In this document: positions 12,601 through 26,400 of the stretch, piece after piece | How positions within the stretch are numbered: position 1 is the stretch's first letter | Layout of the letters: each line of letters opens with the position of its first letter | Assembly: GCA_030549205.1 (NCBI GenBank) | Contig: JAUKTV010000002.1 | Coordinates: 3,815,362 to 3,879,361, forward strand | Direction of reading: 5' to 3' | Length of the DNA stretch: 64,000 nucleotides | Origin: Apiosordaria backusii | Taxonomy: Eukaryota > Ascomycota > Sordariomycetes > Sordariales > Lasiosphaeriaceae | Translations under genes and position numbers: made by a program | The notes under the pieces: generated by a model | Told to the model about the DNA's origin: nothing | The model's database searches: none | What the model saw: only the letters and a program-made list of their open reading frames with translations

Positions 12601-14590
12601 TTACTTATTATTATCTTTTTTTAGTATAACTATTATTATATTAATAAATTTAAATTACTTAGAACAATTTAACTTTAAGATTTTATACTTATAAGCTTTG
12701 AATATAGTAAAATATATATTACTATTATAATAATATTATCTTTTAATTATTAAATTATATAAAATAAACCTATATTTAATATTATAATTAATTAAAATTT
12801 AATATAATAAATAATATAGGAAAAGAATATAATAAATAATATAAAAAAGAAATATAGTAAATAATATAAAAGAAGAACGGTAAAGAAAAGTAAATAGGAT
12901 CCTTTTTAACCTTATATAGATATTAATACTTAACCTTAATATAAGCCGGTAAAAGAGCTATGAATATAGTTATAAATAATTTAATAATAAAGGAAGTATT
13001 TAGAAGGTTTGGCTAAACCTTTTAAATAACCTTTTATTAATCTGAAATTAAATACTAACGTTTATATTAAATTAAAAATAATCCTATTTCCTTCCTTTTA
13101 TTATTTTATTTCTTTATAGTTTTATACTTTTTTACCTTACTTATTATATTAATATTAAATTTACTATTTATAAAATTAAAAATAAATTTATTTTATACAA
13201 TTTAACAATTAAAAGATATTATTAATATAATAGTAAATTATAATTATATATTTGAAACATAATATCTAAATATTTATAATTAATATAGTAGTATTTTTAA
13301 ATTATTTAACATAACTATTTAATTAATTATTTATTCGGCTATTTTATTACCATTATTATTATAAGTAGATTTATCTTTATTAATTATACTTTTACTTTCT
13401 TTTTTATTTAAATATTTTCTTTTAAATAGTTTTATTATTAATTTAATACTTTAAATTAAAACTGATTAAGCTTTATTTAAATAAGTATGATATGTTAAAC
13501 GGAAAATAAAATAATAGCAGTATATATAATTAACTTTTAAATAAAAGCAATATTTATCTTTTACTTATTATTATTTTCTTTTAATATAATTATTATTACA
13601 TTAACAAATTTAAAATATTTACAATTATTTAATTTTAAGATTTTATACTTATAAACTTTTGATATAATTATATACTATTATTATAATAATAATATCTTTA
13701 AATTATAAAATTATATAAAATAAGTTTGTTTTTAATATTATAAATAATTAATCAAGTTTTAATATAATAAATAATATAGAAAAAGAATAGTAAAAAATAA
13801 TAATAAAGAAAAAGCTTTTTAATCTTATATAAGTATTAAGATTTAACTTTAATATAGGTTATGAAGAAATTATTAATATAATTATAAATAGTTTATCAAT
13901 AAAAAATATATACTATTAGTTTATAAATATATTATTAAATTTAACGGTAAATGGTATTATTATATAATAAGTATATAACTATAATAGTAATTCTAATCAA
14001 TTTGATAATAAATTAAATTAATTAGAAATAACGTTAATATTAAGTATAGTATTAATATAATAAAAGATTCCTTTTTTAAAAGCTTTACTTTTTGAAAATA
14101 AATATATATAATTGTATTAAAAGCTTAAGGAAAAAATCTAAATACTAGAAAAGTATATTATATTTCTTAATATAGTAATACCTATATTTAAATAGAAATG
14201 TCTTTATTTTAGTTAACTATATTTACCGTTACTATTTTTTTTAATTAATATATTAAACTTTATCAATTTAAATAAGATTTAATTAAATTTAATTTAAATT
14301 AGTAAATTTATCATTATAATAAAATAAATTGAAATATACTATTATAATATAAGGGTTAAATATCTCTTTTAAAAGGGAACCTTTTAAAAAAAGTTCTTTC
14401 ATAATACTATATTTAATATGAAAAGATTAAATATAAGTATAGTTAATAAAACTGATTTTAATTATAATAGTAATAATAAATAAAAAAGGTTATATAAATA
14501 CTTAAATAAATAATTATATTGAATAAGTTATAAAAATATCATTATATTGAATATACATATCTTTATTATATAATAAATTGATATTATATT
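9690..14590. repeat. Cluster of decayed R1 repeat copies
   Basis: Extremely AT-rich DNA made mostly of overlapping remnants of the repeat called R1. Forward remnants lie near 9690-10497, 10498-10810, 10811-11190 and 11197-11880. Reverse remnants start at the recognisable CTTAAGGTTCGG-type end near 12254 and 13245; the second reaches a decayed opposite end near 14105. A head-to-head junction lies at about 13010. A further end fragment is at about 14354. There is no gene. Boundaries here are approximate because mutation is heavy. Confidence 0.6.
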
Positions 14591-14594
14591 TCGT

Positions 14595-15024
14595 AAAATA
14601 ATATTAAGTATTAAAATATTATAGTAAATTAAAAATTAACCTATTTATATTTGATTTAAAAGGTTATTATATATAAACTATAAAATTACTAGCTCTTTTA
14701 AAAGTAAACCTATATATTTCTATTTAACCTATTTTAATTTGATTTAATAAAAATTCCTTTTTCTTTATTTATACTTAACTTTTATATCTTTTATTAATAA
14801 TCGTCCTTTAAATTAAACTTTAATATAGCTTTCAACTTTATAATTATACTTATATTCAATATATACTTTATTAAAGTAACAAAGTTGTATTATAGTTTAA
14901 TAGATTATAGTATAAATAAGCTTTATTTTATATTATATTTTAATTATTAAATTCATGAAAATTTAGTTTATTTAAATATAATAATTAAAAAGCCCTTAAA
15001 AATATATTATTATATCATAGAAAA
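14595..15024 (-). mobile_element. SINE copy 1 (decayed, minus orientation)
   Basis: Aligns by eye along most of its length with the better SINE copies at 38099-38588 and 42126-42615, including the block matching AAACCTATATATTT near 14707 and the head near 15016-15024. Part of the tRNA-like head is deleted. No clear target duplication was seen. Confidence 0.7.
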
Positions 15025-15262
15025 TATTTTAAGTTAAAGTATTGGATTAATAATAAAACGATTTAAAAAAAAACTTTTAAAAAGAAGGATAAGGTAGAAG
15101 ATTAGCTAGTAAAGTTAATCGATATTGCGGTAATAATTATAAAGGATAAAATGGCCTAATAGGTTAAGTAGTTAATTTAATAGTTATATTAAATAGCTTA
15201 AAATATTATATTAATTGTAAGTATTTGTATATTACGTTTTATGTATATATTACCGAGCTTTA
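15025..15262 (+). repeat. R1 fragment, right-hand (B) end
   Basis: The 3' part of R1 in forward orientation, ending at TACCGAGCTTTAGG, a variant of the usual ACCGAACCTTAAG end. Truncated on the left at the SINE. Confidence 0.65.
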
Positions 15263-16199
15263 GGATTTATAAATTATAAACTACCGTTAAAAATAATAAA
15301 GTTAGATAATTAAAAGATTTAAAATAAGCCGTTATAATATATTTAAATAGTATTATAGACTATTGTATTTTTATAATAAAGTATAGCTTAAATTACCTCA
15401 TTTAATCGGTTAATAATAATAATAAGTTATTGTATCTATACTTATTTTTTAATATCACTTTAAAATTAATAATAAAATCTTTTTATGCTTTTAAAAGGAT
15501 TAAAAGTAAGTAAAGTAATGTAAATATTTTATCTTTTAAAAATTTTAAAATATAATAAATTAAATAATTAATAATATACTTATCGATATTATATAAAATA
15601 TTTAATTATTAATAAGAAGGATTAGTTAAACTTTTTATTTTATTTTTACCGGCATAAACTATCGTTTTTTTAATATAGAATTTTTTAATAATCTATACTT
15701 TTATCTCATCTTTATTAAAGATCGCTAACCTATTTTTATATAATAAAAGAAAGTTGTTATTTAAAAAGAATATATTATTACCGTCTTTATTTTTTTAATA
15801 AAGTTTTAATAATATTAAAGTTTTATTAATATAGAAAAGTATATTAAATAAATTATAACGGGTTTCATATTATAATTATTAAACTATCGTTTCGATTATA
15901 ACTTTAAACTTATCCTCTCCGGCAATATACACTTTTTTTAAAAAATTTAACAATATATAATAAACGGTTTACTTAATAAATATTAACTTAATATTATTAA
16001 TTTTCCTTATACTTCAAAGGATCGGTTAAAATAACATTATAGTATATTAAGCATATTTTTTCTTTTATTAAGTCTTTAAATGCTTTACTTTTTTTAATAA
16101 AATATTAATTAATATATTTTCTAATTTCAAACGGTAAATTAAATTAAGATAATAATAGACGATTTTATCGACTTAACTGATTTAGTTTATATTAAAAAG
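15263..16199 (-). pseudogene. Fossil gypsy RNase H/integrase segment (Gypsy-B), minus strand
   Basis: Reading the minus strand, the stretch near 15610-15760 gives a frame like the gypsy RNase H to integrase linker: LYKNRLAIFNKDEIKV, then a zinc-finger-like start (GKNKIKSL). It continues the fossil pol whose RT lies at about 17780-18120, and the R1 copy at 16200-17179 separates the two parts. Stops replace several Trp/Gln positions. The remaining integrase core is missing, probably lost where the R1 fragment and SINE begin. Confidence 0.65.
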
Positions 16200-17179
16200 C
16201 TTAAGGTTCGGTGGTATATATATAAGACGTAATATACAGATGCTTACGATTAATACAACAGTAAACAGTATCTTTAAGTTATTTGGTATACTATTAAACT
16301 GGCTATTTATTAAGGTGTCTTAGCCTTTATTATTATACTTACAATCGATATTAGTTTTATTAACTATCCTTCTACCTTATCCTTCTATTTAAAGGCTTTA
16401 TCTTAAGTCTTTATATTATCTTCTTTAATTTACCGGTCTATATTAAGATGGATTAAATCCTATCCAAATTAACAAAGTTTAGTATATTGGTTAATAGATA
16501 AAGTAGCAATAGTATATATAGTATATATTTAAGTGTAGGTAACGTTTATATTCTTCTATTTCTTACTGTCTTTTTTCGATACAGCTATTATTATATTAGC
16601 TAATTTAAAGTACTTATAGTAATTTAGCTTTAGGATTTTATACTTATAGGCTTTCGGTATAGTAGATTATATACTGCTATTATATTAGTGCTATCTTTTA
16701 GTTATTAAGTTATATAGGATAGACCTATACTTAATACTATAATCGATTAAGTTTTAATATAGTAAGTAATATAGAAGAGAAATATAGTAGGTAATATAAG
16801 AAAGTAATATAGTAAGTAATATAAGAAAGGAAAAAAAAGAGTAGTAAATAGGATCTTTTTTAACCTTATATAAGCATTAGTATTTGGCCTTAGTATAGGC
16901 CAGTAAGGAAGTTATCAGCATAGTTATAAATAATTCGATAGTAAAGAAGGTGTTTAAAAGGTTTGGCTATAATGTTATTATATAAGCTTATTATTAAACT
17001 TAACGGTAGAAGGTTTAGCTATATAATAAATATATAACAAGTACATAATAGTTACGTAACTATAACAGTAGCCCTAGGCAGTTTAAGTGGTATACTAAAT
17101 TAACTGTGAAGAGAACCAACGCCGGGTATAGCGTTATAAAAGAAAATTTTTTTTAGAAGCTCCACTTTTTAGAGAGATA
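16200..17179 (-). repeat. R1 full-length copy with perfect 13-bp target duplication
   Basis: Starts CTTAAGGTTCGG and ends at the GTGGAGC-type terminus (CTCCACTTTTTAGAGAGATA). It is flanked by TTATATTAAAAAG at 16187-16199 and 17180-17192, a perfect direct repeat. This copy fixes the length (980 bp) and both termini of R1. Confidence 0.85.
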
Positions 17180-20140
17180 TTATATTAAAAAGTCTTTTTA
17201 TAAAAAATATTTAAAGACTTTATAATCGATAACTACTGTAAAGGGCGTACTTTATAAATTAATAAATTTAATATATTATACTTTTAAAACTTTTATAATT
17301 ATAAAAAGTTCCTTATTTTATATAAAGTAATTATATTCGATACTTTATATAGTTTTAAAATAATAGGGTATTAAATATTAAATTTTATTATAAAGTTTTA
17401 TACTCTATTAAATATATTAATTTTACTTTTTATTTGTTATAAATAATTAAAATAATATAAAATTAATATATTAAATAATTTAACCTTTAGTTTTTTAAAA
17501 GTAACTTAATACTTTCAGTTTTATTTAAAAACTATCCTTTTTTTATAAAAAGCTAAACTATATATAAATATAAAATATCTATAAAATTATAAAACTTAAA
17601 AAAAGACTATATTAATTAAAAGTATTTAATTTTTAATTACCTTAATTTTATTTAAATTTACCGTAATTTTATTTATATTAATAATAAAGTTTAAATATTT
17701 TATTTTAATAATATAGAATTTATACCTTTTAATATTTACTTAAAGTCTTACCTTTTAAAATCTTACTAATACCTATTATATATAAATTTAATACTTTATA
17801 GAGTTATTAAAGTAAATTAAAATATTATTAATATAAGTTAAATAAAATATATTTAAAACCCTTATTATAATTTTATTAATAAACCTTTAAAAAGTAAAAA
17901 GGCTATTTATTAAATTGAAAAGTAATACTTTATATTTATAAATACTATAATATATTTAAACGGTAATTAATTTCTTATTATTTAAATATATATAACCTTA
18001 ATTAAAGGCTTTATAAATATCAATTCTAATAAAGATTTTAATTTAATTAATTTAAATTATAGTTTTATTAATAAAGGAAAGTAAATATCGGTTTTTATAA
18101 ATAATAATAGTTAACTTTTAGTAATTTATATAAAACTATAAATTACTGTTTACCTTTATAGTAAAGAAAATAAAGGTAATTTATAAAATAATATTACTTT
18201 TAATCTATCCTTTATTAAATTATTTAATAATATATGCTTTATAAATAATGGATTTATTAATAAATATTTTATATAAAGGGCTATATTTTAAGACTTTTAA
18301 AACTTTACTTTTTTTTAAAATAATATATAAAGGAAGTTTATCAAATTACTTATTTTTAAATATATTAAGAAAATTATAATATTTAAAGAATACTTCAGTT
18401 ACTAATTATCATAAAAAAATTTTATCGTCTTTTGTTTTATAAAAGTTTCTACTTTTACGATCTAATTTATATAGACTTATTATACTAATAATATTAATTT
18501 TATTAATATAATAAAAAAAGTTAGTAATATTAAGAAATGCTATTTTTAATAAATAGTTTCTATAATAATTAATATAAATTTTTTTTAATTAATACCTTCC
18601 AATACTATCTTTAAAATTAAGAATTTAATAATACTATCGTTAAATATTCTTTTTTAATTCCTTATTTATTTTTTTAATAAAAGGAAGGTTTTCTATTAAT
18701 TCCTTTAAAACCGTATTTAACTATTAAACTTTTTTTTTAAAAAAAGATTAAATTATTTAAAAGATATTTTACTTTATTACTATAATTTAAAAGTTTATAA
18801 TAATTAAATAAAGTTTATTTACTTTAAGTAAATTTTTTTAACTTTTAAATTTTTTAATATATTATATAACTGATTTTATAAGGTTTTTATTTAAAGATTA
18901 AAAATACTAATTGCCTTTGATAATAATTTAATAATATATTATTATTTTTAAAGTATTTTTTACCGATAATAATATTGAAAGTATAATTAAATATTAAAAA
19001 CGTTTAACTTTAATAACATTTTTTAAAATAATAAAGTCGGTAATAAAAGTTATATTTATTTTTTAAATTTACCGTTTTATTAAAAATAATAATTAATTAA
19101 AAAGTAAAGCCTTTTTTTTTATATATATAGATATTATTTATTACTTATTTAAGAAATATTTTATTTATAAGTAAATTTCCATTTACTTTTAGATTTTAAA
19201 GTATATTATAAGTTATTAAAAAAATTTTATTATTTACTATAGTATAAGGTATTAAAAAGGATTTACCGTCAAGATAATTATTTAAATAATTATATTTTTT
19301 TTATACTTTTTATTAAATATATTATTTATTATAAACTTTTACTTTAAAGAAAAGTCGTCTTTTTTTAAAGAAATTAATTTTTTAAATTTATAAGTTAATT
19401 AAGTGAAAATAAAAACTTAGGCGAAATTATATAGTTAATAATAATATTATTAATTGTTATCTTATTAACTTTTTTATTATTATTACCTTTTTTTTATTTT
19501 TTTAAAAATAATTACAGTTAATATAACCATTTTCTTTATAAATAGAGTATTGACTTTTTAAAATAAACCTCTTTATTTTTTTAAAAGATAATAAAGTTTA
19601 AGTTCTAATTAAAAAAGGGTTAATTTAAGTATTATTTTTATTATAATAACTATTATAATTATTATTTAAAGAATTATTTAATAATAAAGTTTAATAATTA
19701 ATTTTAATGTTTTTTAAAATTTAAACTGTAGTTTATTTATAATAAATAAAAGCTTTAAAATTAAAGTTTTTATCAAAATATTAGGAAATTAATAAAGTTT
19801 ATATTTTAATAATAAGTTTATTCTTAAATTCGACTTTTTAATTATTAGCCTTAAGTTTTTAATATTTATTAATAAAATAAATAAAAGTATTTTTTAAATT
19901 TATAAACTCGTTACTTAATTTTATAATTAATTTACTATAATTATATTTAATATTTTCTTCGATAAGAAGGTTAATATAATTATTATATAAATAATATATT
20001 AAAGTATTAAAAATAATAATATAAGTAAAGTATCCTTTTTATATATAAAAAAGTAAGTTAATAACAGTTTTATTAATAAAGTATATTTTAATATAGGTAA
20101 TATAGTTTTAATTAATTCAATAATAATTACTATATACCTT
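17180..20140 (-). pseudogene. Fossil Ty3/gypsy pol (Gypsy-B), minus strand
   Basis: A minus-strand frame near 17780-18120 reads as gypsy reverse transcriptase: RYLLSFINKT, IFIRIDIYKAFN, YKYKVLLFNLINSLFTF, and YINNILIYF where YLDDILIYS is expected, with both catalytic Asp changed to Asn (about 17824-17832). Upstream sequence (18250-20140) should hold protease and gag but is too decayed to divide. RNase H should fall at about 17200-17750. No LTR was recognised, so the element is probably truncated at both ends. It is more mutated than Gypsy-A, which suggests an older insertion or more rounds of RIP. Confidence 0.72.
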
Positions 20141-20320
20141 TAATTTATTTTTTAAATGATATTGAACGTCGTTAAATGTTAGTAGATTGGGAATCAGCCT
20201 ATCTATACTTAGCTAAAGAGGTTGCTATATATAAGCCGTAAGGCTACTACCTATTTTAAGAGGAAACCTATATATTTTTATCTAGCCTATTTAGGTTTAA
20301 CTGGACTAAAACCCCTTTAT

Positions 20321-20731
20321 TGTCAGGGTGCAATTCAGGTAGGCCCAGAGGACAGAGGTCCTGGGCTGGCAGCAGCAGTGCCTGACAGTTGGCGATTAAC
20401 AGACCTTTCGGGGTTTGCTAACGTAGCGTAAGTAACGTAGTTGCAATAGCTAAACGCCTGTATATATATTTAGTTAACGGTTGGATTAAAGTAAACTGTA
20501 GGATCCTATAGTAGAAAGAGGTCCCCGAAGGAGGTAGCCAAGCTTAGGTTACTAGTAAGGTATATAGGATAGTATAGTAGACCTAAGATTTTAGAAAGGC
20601 CAGAGTTTAGTATAGGTAAAATAATATACTTATATTAAACTACTATTGTCTTTTTATTATAAACCTATTATATATATAGCATAAGCTACTTGCTTAGCCT
20701 TATACTTTAATATATAGAACCTTCTTTAATA
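20321..20731 (+). repeat. 5' LTR of Gypsy-A
   Basis: 411 bp beginning TGTCAGGGTGC. The first ~110 bp keep GC-rich sequence, while the rest is RIP-damaged. Aligns without gaps by eye to 29491-29901. A short open frame here (20222-20431) is accidental. Confidence 0.9.
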
Positions 20732-21299
20732 TACTAAACTCTTTACCTTTAAAGGAAGTTAAACTATAAAGTAAGTAAGATAGTTAACCTTTATAGTAAC
20801 TGCAACTTATATGCTCTATTTAAGCTAATTAAATATCCTATTTAAATACCTACTTTATTATAAAAGCCTATTACTATTTAAACCTTTTTATTAACTTAAA
20901 TATCGTCCTCTATCCCTTAAATTGCTTAACTGCCTTAGAACCTAATATAGACCTAGACTCTTAAGCTCTGTCCTTTAAAAACAACCTTACTATAATTAAA
21001 GCCTAGATCGCTAATGTATAGTATATGCTTTTCTTATATTAAAAAGCCGTTAAGTTAAAAGCTTTAAAAGCTTAATTAATTAACTTAGCCTTTAATTACT
21101 TTTCCTTTACTTCTATTATTATAGCCCTTATCGCTCTTTATACCGCTATCTTTATTACTATTATATCCAATACTCTACTGCCTATAATCTTCTTAACTTA
21201 AGTAGCTAGGCTTAACTGCCCTATAAATGCATTGCCCTCGACCTATTAGTACTTCCTTTCTATACTAAACTTAACTTATAATAGCTCTTTAACTTAAAA

Positions 21300-24200
21300 C
21301 TTAAGATACTTTCTATATAACTATAAGACTTACTTTTAAGTTATAAGGATCTTTTAAAGAGATTAAGACTAGGTAGCTTATACTATAAACTACTTTAAAG
21401 GTACTTTTAAAAATACCTAAGTTAAGTACGTCGCTAATTAAAAGTCTTTTAACCTCTATTTTAACCTTAACTAAATTACTTAAATTAACTTAAAAACGTT
21501 TTTATATAGCCTACTTACCGATCTTAAAATCCGATATCTTATAGCATTTATATAGTTCTATTCTATTATATAAATAGTAAATAAGACTATTTAAGAATTT
21601 TATAAACGGGTTATTAACGTTATTGCCGACTTAAATTACCTTCTACCCTTTAAGTAGTATATTACCTTCTTTATTTTTAAACTCTATTAGGAAATTCGTA
21701 TTACCTTAGCTAGCACTTAAATCCCTTAAGACTTTATAGAATTAATAGGCTAAGTTAAGTATATTAAAGACAGTTAGTAAAAGGTAGGATTTTTAAGTTA
21801 TAACTTAAAACTAAAGGAAACTAAACTACTAACCCCTTCTCCTTTAAGTAAGTACCTTAAGTATAATATACCTTTATTTTAAGACTACTACTATTATTAC
21901 TATAACCAATTCGATTATATCCAACACTTCTACTTTAATCTTACTTCTAATGTCGCTGCTTTTTAACTTTCTATTTATAATCCTATATTCCTTTATCTTC
22001 CTTTAAAGGAAGTCTAATATTATCTTTATAAGTAAAAGGGCCATTACGCTATTACCTACCTTTAAGCTATTTACTTCCTTTATAATAACTACAGTTATTT
22101 ATTTAAAAAATACTAGCTTAATTAATTTTAAGTTTCTACTCTTTCTATACTTACTACTATAAACGTAAATATAAAGCCTTTAAAGAGTATAAATAATACT
22201 AGTATTAATAGTTAAATAGTAATAGTTAGTTAAAAATATATTAAGTATATCCTATTATATTTAAAAACTATAGTTTAGTTATATTTAAATAGTTTATAGA
22301 AGTTAACTAAAGCCCTTTTAAACTTTAAATTAGACCTTAATTTAATTAACTATAAGCTTATTGTTTTTACCCCTTAGTTTTTTAAACTATAAGAAGTTTC
22401 TAATATTACCGGAGTTAACGGTAAAGCTATATAAGTATTTAGATTATACTTTCTTTTAATATAAGTTATTGATTTTAAAGGTATAATGTAAAAATAGCTT
22501 ATATACTTTATAATTACCGATATTATACCTTTTTAAATGGTTTTTAAGCTTCTTTAATTAAACTTAGTAGAACTGTAAATCTAATAAAGGGTATAAATAT
22601 AGGCTTATCTTAATATAGCCGGCAATATATACTTAATTAAGGAAAAAGAACTCTATTTACTTACTAGTTTTTTTATAACCTATATTTGCCTTTAAATAGA
22701 AGGTAAAGAGCCCTTTAAACCCTTATAACTTTTAAATACCGCCTTTAACGATAATCTTAATAAGTTTACTACCGTTCCTTTTAAATATTATAACTTCCTT
22801 AATATTTTTACTATTAATTAAAACCTTCTATTACTACCTTATTCGGTATTAGAATATAAAATTAAATTGGTATTAAAAGCAATACCTTCTTAAAGGCCTA
22901 TTTACCTTTTAAAGAAGACCGAATTGAAGACTTTATAAAAGTAGTTTACTACTATTAAATAAAAGGAATAGATCTAACTATTAACTAGCCTAGCCGGCGT
23001 CCCTATTCTTTTTATATTTAAAAAAGATAGCTTAATATGCCTTTATATTAACTACCGAATACTAAATAAGATTATCTTTAAAAACCGGGCCTCTTTACCC
23101 TTAATTAAAGAGATCTTTAACCGACTTTCTATAGTTAAGATATATATTAAGATCGACTTAAAAGACGTTTATTACCGGATATAAATTTATAAAGGAAATA
23201 AATAGAAAACAGCCTTCTAAACCTATTATAGCTATTATAAATAGAAAGTAATGCTATTCGGGCTTACTAATGTATTTATAACTTTTTAAATATATATTAA
23301 CTAAGCTTTAACCGGCTTTATAGATATAGTTTATATTGTATATTTAAATAATATCTTAATCTTTAATAACGACCCTAATTAGTATATAATATATATATAT
23401 AATATACTATAGTAATTATATAAGTAAGATCTCTATACTAACCTTAAAAAGTATAAGTTTAATATTACTAAAGTATCTTTCTTAAGGTATATAATCTTAT
23501 TTAAAGGGATTAGTATAGAGTTAAGCTATATTTAGTCTATTATTAAATAGCCTATTCCTTAAAGCATTAAAGACCTATAGGTTTTTTTAGGATTTATAAG
23601 GTTCTATCGCTACTTTATATAGAACTACTTAAAAATCACTATACTTATAACCGACCTACTTAAGAAAGGGGATATATTGCCTTTTATATTCCTAAACCAT
23701 ATATATACTGCATTTATATAGTTATTACAATAGTTTTAAAAAGCGCCGATTTTACAATACTTTAATCCTACTCTACTAATCTATTTAAAAACTAACACCT
23801 CGATCTTTACTATTAAAGCAGTACTTTCTTAAAAGTAAAAAGACCGCTAATACCTTATAGCCTTTTACTTATATAAATTAATACCTATAGAAACCTAATA
23901 CAATACTAAGGATTAAAAGTTACTAGCCTTAATCGATATATTTTAAGTTTAAAGGCAATATCTATTATATATATCTATTTCTATTACTATACTTACTAAT
24001 TACCTAAATTTAAAGTACTTAAAAACCAAATATAAGCCAAGTCCCTATTAATTAAAGTAAAGTAACGATTTAGCGGCTTTTAACTTTATAATCCAATACT
24101 ACTTAAGGGCTTAAAATCCTATAGATAGCCTATTCTATAGGCCTAACTATATACCGGATTTGCATACCGTCTTCGAAACGAACCTATTAACTAACCTTTT

Positions 24201-26400
24201 AAAGTCCCGGCTATTATATTTAAAAAAGAACTTAAGCCTATTTATTTTCTATATACTATTTTACTATATAAAGGTTTTAAAAAAGAAGCCCCTATTAATA
24301 GTAAACAAGTCCCTTTTTAATTATAGTTAAAATAGGTATTTAATCTTAAAAGAGGACCTTATAGTTAACTGTAAAGACCTTATAAGTAAAGAGCATACTT
24401 TAATCTCTTTCTCTATACTTTCCTTTCCTTACTTCCTTACCTTTAATAATATCGTACTACCGGTAAAAGCACTCTACTAATAAAAGGTTATTACAGTATT
24501 TACATTTATATTTAAAATATAGTTAGACTATAAAAGGCTAGCTATTAATAAAGAAGTTCTGGCTATACCGTCGTTAACCCTTTATAAAAAGAGATTATAG
24601 GATTAATAACCCTTTAAAGAAAGATAATCTTTATAATTAGGATTGCTAACCCTTTAAAGAAAGATAACCTATTAAGATTAATAATCTTTTAAAGAAAGAT
24701 AATCTATTAGGATTAATAACCCTTTAAGAAAAGATGATCTATTTAATATTAATAAATACTTATATAATGTTAAGAAATAGTTATTAAGTTAAAGATTAGG
24801 AATATATTTAAAATATATAAAGAAAGTACTACCAGAGTAGTTATAAAGAGATTATAGTTAAAAGATACTATACCTTTTTATACTAGCGATTTAAAAGAGG
24901 ACTACTTAGATAGTTCTAATAATAAAAAGCCCTCTATAAATTAATTAATTATAAAGGCAGTATAGGCTATTTTTATAATAGAAAAGTTAGCTAAAGGTAT
25001 AGACAATTAATTACTTTAAAAATAGTAGGCTGACTTTAAAATACAAGAACTTATTAACAACCTTAACCGCTATTAAATAAAAGATAAATAAGGCCTTCTC
25101 TAATATATTAGTAAAATCTATATACTGGTATATATATAGTAAGCAATACTTTAATGCTACTATAATAACCGGACTATAGGTTACTATAAAGGTAAAAAGA
25201 TAGAAGAGGCTTTAAAGCGTTATTTTTATTAACCGGCTATAAATAAGAATATTAAAGCCTTTATTAAACTCTATATCCTCTATTAAAGGACTAAGCCTTA
25301 TTTATACTGCCTTTATAGATTACTATCGTTACTCCCTATCCTATCCTAACCTTAAAAATATATTATAGTAGACTTTATTATTAAGTTACTTATTTTAATT
25401 AACCGAAAAAGTAACTAACCGTACAATACTATCCTAATAGTAGTAAATAAGTTTATTAAGTTCGCTTTCTATATTACCATTACTAGTAAGCTTATAGCTT
25501 TAGACTTTACAGACCTATTCTTAAACTATATTTACTATCCCTACAGCCTTTTAAAGTATATTACTTTAAATAAAGGCTTATTATTTATTAGCAATTTTTA
25601 AACCTACCTTTATAAGTACTTATCGGTCTTCTATCGTTTAAGTACTATATACTATTTACAGACCGACGGTTAAACCAAACGGTAAAATTAAATCCTAAAG
25701 TACTATCTATATATATATTACTTTTATAACTAATTTAATTAAGCCAATTACCTTTTTTTAATAGAAAACACTTACAATACTTCCTAATACTTTACTATCT
25801 ATAATAGCCTAACTTACCTTCTATATAGATACTATTTTAAATAGCCTAATAACTTAGCTATACCGGTTAAAAGCAATATCCCTATTGTAAATAACTGCTT
25901 TAACAATATAGTATAATACTATAAATAGGTAGTAAAGATATTAAAGTATCTTAATTAATTATATATTAAGTACTATAATAAGAAAAGAAAGGACTGGCAT
26001 TTTAAAAAGTAAAACTAAGTTATATTGTCGATTAAAAACCTTAACTAGCAGTGCCTTAATTAAAAGCTCTTTAATAAGTTTATTAAGCCCTTTTAAGTAT
26101 TTAAGGTTATAAAGGACTAAAAAATAGCTTACTAATTAGATCTTTTTAAACAATTCTATATTTACAATATCTTTCTTATCTTTACTTTAAAACTATTTAT
26201 AAAGGACTAAGTAACTACCGTTCAGTAGTAAGAAACTGTAAATATTAAACCCTAGCTTTAAAACTATAAAGTAAAGAGTATTATAAAATATCGAAGCTTT
26301 TTTAAAAGCCGTTAATATTTAATAAAGTAATTAAGATTCCTTAAAGAAGACAATTTATAAAAGCCCTAAAAGAATTTTAATAGGAATCTAATAGATCGGT
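21300..26400 (+). pseudogene. Fossil gag-pol of Gypsy-A
   Basis: RT near 22680-23560 shows LICLYINYRILNKI (for LRLCVDYRxLNKI), IYIKIDLKDVYYRI, VMLFGLTN, and IVYLNNILIF where YLDD is expected (23341-23352; both Asp are Asn). Then comes DL.VFLGFIRFYRYFI, and RNase H with KLLALIDIF and LTNYLNLKYL (about 23740-24130). Integrase lies in about 25300-25900. A chromodomain frame at about 26263-26395 (YKVKSII ... YLIK.LRFLKEDN) has stops where Trp would be. CpG is largely retained while CpA is nearly absent, the pattern of CpA-directed RIP. Confidence 0.87.

Noticed and set aside
9690..14590. Regularly recurring blocks that could look like an array
   Set aside because: The spacing is irregular and the blocks are fragments of one dispersed repeat in both orientations. 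There is no CRISPR-like repeat-spacer structure.
20222..20431. 69-codon frame across the SINE and Gypsy-A LTR
   Set aside because: It crosses an insertion boundary and lies in non-coding repeat sequence.
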